Shown: positions 52,433-59,135 of the stretch, one piece after another | Position numbering within the stretch: position 1 is the first letter of the stretch | How the letters are laid out: every line of letters begins with the position of its first letter | NCBI GenBank assembly: GCA_051747265.1 | Contig: JBNJFY010000004.1 | Location: 248,001-312,000, forward strand | Direction: 5' to 3' | DNA: 64,000 nucleotides | Source: JBNJFY01 sp051747265 | GTDB taxonomy: Bacteria > Bacteroidota > Rhodothermia > Balneolales > Balneolaceae | Position numbers and translations under genes: made by a program | Notes under the pieces: model-generated | What the model was told of the DNA's origin: nothing | Seen by the model: only the letters and a program-made list of their open reading frames with translations | The model's database searches: none

Positions 52433-53710
52433 CTAGGTTTTGCGCTTCTTCTTTTTGGCGGCCGGAAAGAGAATATTATTGAGGATCAAGCGATAACCTG
52501 GACTGCTGGGATGCAGGCTCAAATCGGTGGGAGGATCATCTACACGGTGCGTGTAATCTTCGGGATCATGTCCGGCGTAAAAAGTAAATGTACCTTGGCC
52601 AAAGTTTCCATGTAGGTATTTAACCTGGTTTCGACCCGGAGCTTCTGCTAAAATGACCACACTTTCCTTTACTTTATCCTTCTGATAGGCGGTCGTCTGT
52701 CCATAGAATCCTTTCACACTACTCACGTGATTTTGAGTAAGCATGGTGGGTACCGGATCCCACTTGGCGGAAAAATCAAACAGGGTGAAAAAATCCAGTT
52801 CCTGGTCGATTTCATTAAGTTGGACGGGGACGTCAATATCCGCGTGCTCATATTCAGTGGGGTCCGTAACTAAACTGAAATCGGTAAAGGCGAGCGTTTG
52901 GCTGTAGTCCAGTTTTTGTTGTGCGTCTGGATCCACGGGATCTCCGTCGAAGGGGCTGGGAGCAATATCCACACCTTGGGCAGCCAATGCGATATCAAAG
53001 GTATCGGTACCCGAACACATGGAAAACAGAAATCCCCCACCGCCCACATACTCTTTGAGTTCTTGAGCTACCGCTTTTTTCTCTTCTGATACTTTATCGT
53101 AACCCAATTCATTAGCCATGGCTTCCATCTGTTTCACTTGTTTGATATACCATGGATAGTTTCGGTAACTGACCCAGAATTTTCCATACTGCCCAGTAAA
53201 GTCTTCGTGGTGCAAATGTAACCAATCGTACTGTTGTAGGTCGCCATTGAGTACTTCCGGATCCCAAATTTTGTCGTACGGTACTTCGGCATAAGTCAAG
53301 GCTAGCGTTACGGCATCATCCCAGGGGAGTGCTTGTTTAGGCGTGTAGACAGCTATTTTGGGTGCTTGCTCCAAATTCACGACGGACATATTCGCATCCG
53401 GCTGTTCAACTTGTGCGATGATATCGGCTTCTTGGGATGCGGATACCTGTTCTACGCGGACATTCCGAACCCGACATGCTTCGATCAAAGATTCACTAGC
53501 TTTGAATAAAAAGCTTCCCCCACGATAATTGAGTAACCAACGCAATTTATCGCCTTGTTCCAGATGGTTGAATACAATGCCATACGCTTTTAAATGGTTT
53601 GTTTGGCGGGTATCCATAGGGATGAGCGCATACTGAGCCTGGCTCACCACAGGCAAACTCAACAGTAGGATTAAAATGGTAATTGTAACTTTACCCATCG
53701 ATTTAAACAT
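52433..53710 (-). CDS. secreted protein of unknown function, amidotransferase/ThuA-like C-terminal fold
   Basis: A 425-residue protein with a signal peptide (1-26, VSQAQ-YA). The opening ALIPMDTRQTNHLKAYGIVF is characteristic of a Bacteroidota/Balneolota family often labelled 'asparagine synthetase B', although no PurF or AsnB domain is visible. The middle holds LHLHHEDFTGQYGKFWVSY, the central GGGGFLFSMCSGTDTFDIALAAQG has Cys232 on a turn like the nucleophile elbow of glutamine-amidotransferase folds, and the C-terminal GHDPEDYTHRV ... SPGYRLILNNILFPA matches the ThuA-like ending. The tail is Lys-rich (AAKKKKRKT). It follows the TPR gene by 3 bp. I infer a periplasmic or outer-membrane role and no activity. 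Confidence 0.6.
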   Translation of the reverse strand: MFKSMGKVTITILILLLSLPVVSQAQYALIPMDTRQTNHLKAYGIVFNHLEQGDKLRWLLNYRGGSFLFKASESLIEACRVRNVRVEQVSASQEADIIAQVEQPDANMSVVNLEQAPKIAVYTPKQALPWDDAVTLALTYAEVPYDKIWDPEVLNGDLQQYDWLHLHHEDFTGQYGKFWVSYRNYPWYIKQVKQMEAMANELGYDKVSEEKKAVAQELKEYVGGGGFLFSMCSGTDTFDIALAAQGVDIAPSPFDGDPVDPDAQQKLDYSQTLAFTDFSLVTDPTEYEHADIDVPVQLNEIDQELDFFTLFDFSAKWDPVPTMLTQNHVSSVKGFYGQTTAYQKDKVKESVVILAEAPGRNQVKYLHGNFGQGTFTFYAGHDPEDYTHRVDDPPTDLSLHPSSPGYRLILNNILFPAAKKKKRKT

Positions 53711-53713
53711 AAA

Positions 53714-55651
53714 TCAGGAGGTGGTTGTTTGATCGGTTTCTGTGTAATGGCGCAATTTTTCACGGGCTTGTTCGGCGTAAAACCCATTGGGATATTGTTC
53801 GAGTAGGGAACGCAAGAATGCGATGATATCTTGCTTGCCTGTGGGAAAATCGGCCATAGCTCTACTTTGATCAGGTGCTGAGGGCCGGGTCTGATCGGAA
53901 GTATGTTGAATCAGCTGTTCCCCTCGCTGAATACGTTCCCACAATAAGCGTTCGTGCAAAGGGGTAGGGGAAGTTTGGGTTAAGTACTCATGTAGTTCTA
54001 AATAGTAAGTGGTTACACGATGGTCCGGCACCTCGCGGCTGAGCAGATAAAGAGCATCATCTTTTAACAGGGATCCAGCGGGGGTGGTTTGCAGAGAGTC
54101 TAATGCGATGAGCGCTTCATCGAATTGGCGATGTTCGGTATAACGGTGGAGTTGTGCTAGCCAATTCAAACTTTTACCGGTGGAGTCGGCAAACCCTCCT
54201 TCATTTAACCAAAGCTTTAATTGCAAAGCATCGTTGGTAAACAAAGAAGTAGACTGGTTTTTCAAAGCATCAAGTTGAGTTCGAGCAAATTCATAATCGC
54301 CATTGTAAAAATCAGCCAAGCCCAATAGATAGCGCATGTGCTCGCGATTTTGATCAGATTCTTTAAGCTTTATAGCTCGAGTTAGATTAATTCGCGCTGA
54401 CATATAATCTTGTTTGAAAAGCGCAATTCTTCCTTTCAAATAATTAAACTGAAAATCAGATGATGGATCCGCTATGGTACGGGCAAGATCTGCCAGCCAC
54501 TTTTGAGCTTTAGAAGTATCCTGCTGAACGGTTAAGGATAGTTCACTCAATGAGCCGTACACCTGCTTAACTTTTTCATAATTGGAGTTGGCGTTGAGCA
54601 GATTTTGGTAGGTTCGCAAAGCCATCTTGTTTAAAGAATCAGCGCTGATCGAACTCAATCTGTTTTGTTGACGCTCTTGAATCGCCCACTGTTCATAGGT
54701 TTGGGCTTTCTCAAACAGGGTAGTGGATCTAAGGCTGCCCTCTGCAAAAGAGTCTGCTTTTTCGAACGCCTCAACCGCAGTGCCATAAGCCATTACCGAA
54801 CGCAATCTCCCTCCCAGATCAATCATTAAGTAGGGAGACACCCGTTCTTGCCGGATCCATTTACTGACTTGTGATAGCGCACGATCATAGAGTTCTCTTT
54901 CCATGAGTAGCCACAAATTCAGCTGAACCAATTGATTAAACGCCTCAGAGGGTATATTGCGGTCAGCTAAAGCATCATCGGTCTCCAGGATTGCGGCGTC
55001 AAACAAGGCTGGATCGGAATATCGCTGCAGATTACGCTGTACATAACTATAACGCCGCGGGTTTTGTATAATCAGCTGGACAAAAGAGCGCATGGCATCT
55101 TCATATTCACCGGCTAATAGATGAGTGTATGCCAATTCATGCAAGAAAAGCCGTCCATTCTCGAACATTTCTTGAGCTTGCTCATAAACAGCTATGGCCT
55201 CTTCATAGCGTCCGCGATCTTTCATGGATCGAGCCACCGTAAGATAGGTGTTTAAACTGGATCGCTGGCTTAACGCAATTTCCCAAGTAGATTTTGCCGC
55301 TTCTTTTTGACCATTCAGATCCAGTAGTTCTGCCTTTTTAATATTCCCGGTAATTGGGTCGAGCCCCTTGTCAATGGCCCAATCGCTTAAGGAAATACCC
55401 TCCTCATATTGTTTGAGCTGCACCATACACTCCATGGTGCGTTGATAAATAGGTTGTGATGTGGGCTGCTTTTGAAGCAACGGACGCAGTATAGTAAGGG
55501 CCTCTTGATAGTTTTCCTGCTTCATTAATTGATTAGCGAGTGTATAATCCTGACGACCCTGAGCCAATAAGGAGGTAGGGATCACACTGCCTATGGCCAT
55601 AACAGCTATGAGCAACAGAATGTTATGCCGAAAAGTGATTAGTGATCTCAT
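53714..55651 (-). CDS. secreted TPR-repeat protein
   Basis: A 645-residue protein with signal peptide (LLLIAVMAIGSVIPTSLLA-QG). TPR-type helix pairs run through most of the chain: DYTLANQLMKQENYQEALTILRPLLQKQP, RSMKDRGRYEEAIAVYEQAQEMFENG, LHELAYTHLLAGEYEDAMRSFVQLIIQNP, ADFYNGDYEFARTQLDAL. Periplasmic TPR proteins usually serve as protein-protein scaffolds. The C-terminus ends DFPTGKQDIIAFLRSLLEQYPNGFYAEQAREKLRHY, another repeat. Its start is 1 bp after maf and its stop 3 bp before the next secreted protein, suggesting that the two secreted proteins act together. Confidence 0.8.
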   Translation of the reverse strand: MRSLITFRHNILLLIAVMAIGSVIPTSLLAQGRQDYTLANQLMKQENYQEALTILRPLLQKQPTSQPIYQRTMECMVQLKQYEEGISLSDWAIDKGLDPITGNIKKAELLDLNGQKEAAKSTWEIALSQRSSLNTYLTVARSMKDRGRYEEAIAVYEQAQEMFENGRLFLHELAYTHLLAGEYEDAMRSFVQLIIQNPRRYSYVQRNLQRYSDPALFDAAILETDDALADRNIPSEAFNQLVQLNLWLLMERELYDRALSQVSKWIRQERVSPYLMIDLGGRLRSVMAYGTAVEAFEKADSFAEGSLRSTTLFEKAQTYEQWAIQERQQNRLSSISADSLNKMALRTYQNLLNANSNYEKVKQVYGSLSELSLTVQQDTSKAQKWLADLARTIADPSSDFQFNYLKGRIALFKQDYMSARINLTRAIKLKESDQNREHMRYLLGLADFYNGDYEFARTQLDALKNQSTSLFTNDALQLKLWLNEGGFADSTGKSLNWLAQLHRYTEHRQFDEALIALDSLQTTPAGSLLKDDALYLLSREVPDHRVTTYYLELHEYLTQTSPTPLHERLLWERIQRGEQLIQHTSDQTRPSAPDQSRAMADFPTGKQDIIAFLRSLLEQYPNGFYAEQAREKLRHYTETDQTTTS

Positions 55652-55652
55652 A

Positions 55653-56279
55653 TTATGAAGAACCCTTTGAGATAGGATGGGGTAACAGTGAGGGTGCGAA
55701 TTTTTTCATATTCTGATAGAATGTGTACAATGGAAAACCAACTACATTATTATAATCGCCATGAATCTCCTTCACGAATAACGCTCCCCAATCATCTTGA
55801 ATTCCGTAACCGCCTGCTTTATCCATGGGACTACCCGTACTAACGTACTCTGCTATTTCCGCATGATTGAGGTTCCCAAATTGGACCGTGGTGACTTCAT
55901 GGAAACAACGTTCGCGAGAGACACTTGAATGGGAATCTGTTTCAACTAAACAAACGCCGGTAATGACTTGATGTTTCCGATTATTTAAAGAAGCCAATAA
56001 TTGTCTGGCATGTTTTCGACTTTCAGGCTTCCCCAAAATTTTATTGTTCATTACAACAATAGTATCGGCCCCAATAATGCAGGCGTAGGGATGTCTGCGG
56101 GCAACATCCATGGCCTTTTGTCGAGCTAGAGATTCAGCCACCTCTGGCGGGGCTTTTTCTGGATCCACAATTTCCTCAACAGCACTAACATCTACTAAAA
56201 AGGAACAATTTATCTGGGATAACAATTTCTTTCTGCGGGGACTACCCGATGCTAGAACCAATTGCTTAAGGTCTGACAT
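55653..56279 (-). CDS. maf: Maf-family nucleoside triphosphate pyrophosphatase
   Basis: Maf proteins hydrolyse dTTP/UTP and modified nucleotides to the monophosphate. The 208-residue protein has the family signature LVLASGSPRRKKLLSQI at the N-terminus, SLARQKAMDVA, IIGADTIVVMNNKILGKPESRKHARQLL and the GYGIQDDWGALFVKEIHGDYNNVVGFPL block. The dTTP/UTP subclass fits the last block. First gene of a six-gene leftward operon, divergent from the DUF3098 gene with 104 bp between. Confidence 0.93.
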   Translation of the reverse strand: MSDLKQLVLASGSPRRKKLLSQINCSFLVDVSAVEEIVDPEKAPPEVAESLARQKAMDVARRHPYACIIGADTIVVMNNKILGKPESRKHARQLLASLNNRKHQVITGVCLVETDSHSSVSRERCFHEVTTVQFGNLNHAEIAEYVSTGSPMDKAGGYGIQDDWGALFVKEIHGDYNNVVGFPLYTFYQNMKKFAPSLLPHPISKGSS

Positions 56280-56383
56280 ACCAAAAAAAGGACTATTAAG
56301 TTGTCTGTTGTAAAGCGATGATAATTCAAATAAATTTTACTATCGATAACCTGTAGCATCAAACCTTCAAATAAACGCTTTTT

Positions 56384-56647
56384 ATGGCCGCTAGAAAAAA
56401 AGAAAAGAAGAACATTAAATTTGCAGATGCATCTCAACCTATGCTTTTTGACAAGCATAATTACTTATGGTTGGGGATTGGAATAATAATGGTGGTGGTA
56501 GGGTTTACCGCTATGTATATGGAGAATGAAGTTAATGGCTTCATATCGCTGTATATATCACCTATCATTATTCTGGGTGGATATGGTGTTGTGCTCTACG
56601 CTATTATGAGTAAATCAAAACTGACTGAGCCATCAGAATCAGCATGA
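56384..56647 (+). CDS. DUF3098 small membrane protein
   Basis: An 87-residue protein: a Lys-rich start (MAARKKEKKN), then PMLFDKHNYLWLGIGIIMVVVGFTAMYM, a polar hairpin, and a second helix ISPIIILGGYGVVLYAIM. Two membrane spans with this spacing match the DUF3098 family, which in many Bacteroidota lies between ftsX and uppP. Neither is adjacent here; a DUF92 gene follows 22 bp downstream. Function unknown. Confidence 0.75.
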   Translation: MAARKKEKKNIKFADASQPMLFDKHNYLWLGIGIIMVVVGFTAMYMENEVNGFISLYISPIIILGGYGVVLYAIMSKSKLTEPSESA

Positions 56648-56669
56648 TAGTAATAGCCTATCCGGACGC

Positions 56670-57476
56670 ATGAAAAGCTCGCGTCAACTATGCTGGCTTA
56701 TTGGGTTATTGAGTCTGATTGCCTTTACGCTGAGCGCCGGGCCCATTGAACAATGGCGAATTGTCATTGGGCTTGTTTTATCATCAGCGGTAGTACTCAT
56801 GGCGTTTGCCCTTCGCCTATTGGCATTAGATGCCTTAGCACCTGCCGTATGTGTGGGAACCATTACACTGGGGTTCGGAGGTTGGGGCTGGGCATTCATG
56901 TTGATATGGTACTTTATTAGCTCATCTTTGTTGGCGAAGAGAAAAGTTCAAGACTACGAACTATCAGATGGGGAACGCCGCGATGCAGTTCAGGTGTGGG
57001 CTAACGGATTAGCAATTACATTTTTACTAATTCTGTATCAGTTTACCGGTTGGTTAGCTATATGGGTGGGAGCAGCGGCCGGATTAGCAACAGCCAACGC
57101 AGATACCTGGGCCACCGAAATTGGAACTCGGTGGGCCCGAAAAGCCCCTCGATTGATCACTACGGGTGAAAAGGTGCGTCCCGGGGCTGATGGGGGATTG
57201 ACGTTCGTTGGCACGATCGGTGGGATGGCGGGAAGTCTGATTATTGCCATTTTCACTACAGTACTTGCGAATTATCCAGAAATTAAGATATTAAGTGTCG
57301 TTTTCGGAGCCGGTACGTTGGGTATGTTATTGGACTCGTTATTGGGGGCAACTTGGGAAAGAAAATTACCTCCCCGTTTGTCTCAATACGTTGGGCATCC
57401 AGCACTGACCAATAACCATGTCAACGCATTGTCTGTCTTCGGTTCCGCATTGCTAGCAATGATCTTCTTCATTTAG
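56670..57476 (+). CDS. DUF92 integral membrane protein (VTE6/prenyl-phosphate kinase-like)
   Basis: A 268-residue protein with seven or so hydrophobic helices. Family signatures seen: LALDALAPAVCVGTITLGFGGWGWA, KRKVQDYELSDGERRDAVQVWANGL, AAGLATANADTWATEIGTRWARKAPRLITTGEKVRPGADGGLTFVGT and the C-terminal NNHVNALSVFGSALLAM. DUF92 includes cyanobacterial and plant VTE6 phytyl-phosphate kinase and related CDP-alcohol transfer enzymes; here activity on isoprenoid phosphates is only an inference. The symporter gene begins 14 bp downstream. Confidence 0.8.
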   Translation: MKSSRQLCWLIGLLSLIAFTLSAGPIEQWRIVIGLVLSSAVVLMAFALRLLALDALAPAVCVGTITLGFGGWGWAFMLIWYFISSSLLAKRKVQDYELSDGERRDAVQVWANGLAITFLLILYQFTGWLAIWVGAAAGLATANADTWATEIGTRWARKAPRLITTGEKVRPGADGGLTFVGTIGGMAGSLIIAIFTTVLANYPEIKILSVVFGAGTLGMLLDSLLGATWERKLPPRLSQYVGHPALTNNHVNALSVFGSALLAMIFFI

Positions 57477-57490
57477 ACCTACATCAACTT

Positions 57491-58795
57491 ATGAAACCAT
57501 GGTATAAGGAGCTACACTGGCAAATTATAATCGGTCTGATTCTGGGCTTGTTCTGGGGATTGGCGGCCAGTTTATTTGGGTTCACCGAGTTTACGATTGA
57601 TTTCGTCAAACCATTTGGAACCATTTTCATCACTTTGCTGAAATTAATTGCTGTTCCCTTGGTACTGGCGTCCTTGATAGTGGGGGTAACCAGCCTGAAT
57701 GATATGGCCAAGTTATCCCGAATGGGGGGGAAGACCATTGGTATTTATATGATAACCACTGTGCTGGCAATTACCATCGGTTTGACCACCGTTAATTTGG
57801 CTCAGCCGGGTAAGACGCTCCCTGAACAAACACGTCAGGATTTAATGACCAGCTACAGCCAATCGATCGAAGGCTCTAGTGCTTCGGCAAAAGAAGTATT
57901 GGAGCGCGGCCCATTGGATTTCTTCGTAGATATTGTGCCGGCCAATATGTTTACCGCAATGTCCGATAACTCCAATATGCTTCAGGTGGTGTTTTTGGCT
58001 ATTCTGTTTGGAATAGGGATTATTCAAATTCCGGTTCAACAGGGAAAAGCGCTGATCAATTTTTTTGAGGCCCTAAATGATGTAATCATTAAAATCGTGG
58101 ACCTAATCATGAAAACGGCCCCTTATGGGGTATTCGCGTTGATGGCTGCCGTAATTGTAGATCTAGCCGGTGATGATTTAAGCAAAGCCATCGATTTGTT
58201 AAGTGCGTTGGGATGGTACAGTTTAACGGTAGTGGTCGCGTTAATTATACATGTGTTGGTAGTATATTCCAGCCTGTTTAAAATTTTCAGCCAAATGAAG
58301 TTGAAAGACTTCTTTCGAGCCATGCAACCAGCCATATTATTGGGTTTCAGTACCAGCTCCAGTTCGGCTACACTTCCAGTGACTATGGAACGAGCCGAGA
58401 ATAACCTCGGTGTTGATGAAGAAGTGACTAGTTTTGTGTTACCCATAGGCGCCACTATTAATATGGATGGAACCAGTTTGTATCAAGCTGTTGCAGCGGT
58501 ATTTATTTCTCAGGCCCTTGGCTTGGATCTTAGTTTGGCCCAGCAGCTGACCATTGTGTTGACCGCCACGCTAGCCTCCATTGGAGCAGCCGGCGTACCT
58601 GGAGCAGGAATTATTATGCTGGTGATTGTACTTCAGGCCATTGAAGTGCCTGTGGAGGGAATCGCGTTAATTCTTGGGGTGGATCGAATATTGGATATGA
58701 TTCGAACGGCTGTAAATATTACCGGTGACGCGGCGGTCTCTGTGGCTGTGGCTCATACTGAAGGAAAGCTGGGCGATATGCACTTTGATGATTAA
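57491..58795 (+). CDS. dicarboxylate/amino acid:cation symporter (DAACS/SDF family)
   Basis: A 434-residue Na+/H+-coupled carrier in the inner membrane, homologous to GltP, DctA and GltPh. Hallmarks seen: the hairpin-1 serine-rich loop GFSTSSSSATLPVTMERAENN, the sodium-binding VLPIGATINMDGTSLYQAV (NMDGT), the hairpin-2 SIGAAGVPGAGIIMLVIVL and the C-terminal ALILGVDRILDMIRTAVNITGDAAVSV with D/R/N substrate contacts. The Arg in the ILDMIRT motif, compared with family members, favours acidic amino acids over C4-dicarboxylates, but this is not secure. A decayed repeat and a terminator follow. Confidence 0.9.
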   Translation: MKPWYKELHWQIIIGLILGLFWGLAASLFGFTEFTIDFVKPFGTIFITLLKLIAVPLVLASLIVGVTSLNDMAKLSRMGGKTIGIYMITTVLAITIGLTTVNLAQPGKTLPEQTRQDLMTSYSQSIEGSSASAKEVLERGPLDFFVDIVPANMFTAMSDNSNMLQVVFLAILFGIGIIQIPVQQGKALINFFEALNDVIIKIVDLIMKTAPYGVFALMAAVIVDLAGDDLSKAIDLLSALGWYSLTVVVALIIHVLVVYSSLFKIFSQMKLKDFFRAMQPAILLGFSTSSSSATLPVTMERAENNLGVDEEVTSFVLPIGATINMDGTSLYQAVAAVFISQALGLDLSLAQQLTIVLTATLASIGAAGVPGAGIIMLVIVLQAIEVPVEGIALILGVDRILDMIRTAVNITGDAAVSVAVAHTEGKLGDMHFDD

Positions 58796-58820
58796 ACAAT
58801 CGCAAAATACCTTGACAGGT

Positions 58821-58945
58821 GACTTTGAAATACTACTACATTATACTGCGAAGCTAGGGCGATATTTCCCCACTTGCGTTGCGTAGATTGTAATTCACAC
58901 TACAACTAGAAATTGGCAATAAGTTCGCGAGGTTTTCAAAGCCCA
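58821..58945. repeat. decayed copy of the MITE-like element
   Basis: This 125-bp stretch aligns by eye with the reverse complement of 11890-12018. Left end GACTTTGAAATACTACTACATT compares with CTTTGCAAAACTACCTGTCATT (about 20 bases), then TGCGAA, a central AGATTGT match, and a right end AATAAGTTCGCGAGGTTTTCAAAGCCC against AATAAATTTCGGAAGGTTTTGCAAAGCCC in pieces. Length is within 4 bp of the intact copy. It lies in the 340-bp non-coding gap (58796-59135) behind the symporter gene; no target duplication is evident. Confidence 0.55.
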
Positions 58946-58960
58946 CTGTAAAATTATTGA

Positions 58961-58993
58961 GAAGGCTGTTTCCGGAAGGATTCAGCCTTTCTT
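58961..58993 (+). terminator. hairpin terminator after the symporter gene
   Basis: AAGGCTG (58962-58968) pairs with CAGCCTT (58983-58989), plus a G-T wobble, with a 14-base loop and a T-containing tail (TTTCTTAT). It lies beyond the decayed repeat, about 170 bp from the symporter stop. The rest of the gap to 59135 is AT-rich (GGAGTAAATAATATAG and onward) and should hold the promoter of the next gene. Confidence 0.5.
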
Positions 58994-59135
58994 ATATGGA
59001 CCAGAATAAGGGAGTAAATAATATAGTTTTAATGAAGAAACCCTTTTGACAACCAGGATAATTTTATTAATTAAATATAGTTAATCTGTCATTTAAAGAA
59101 TCTAATATCGATTCAGTAACGCTACTTCCTCTTCC

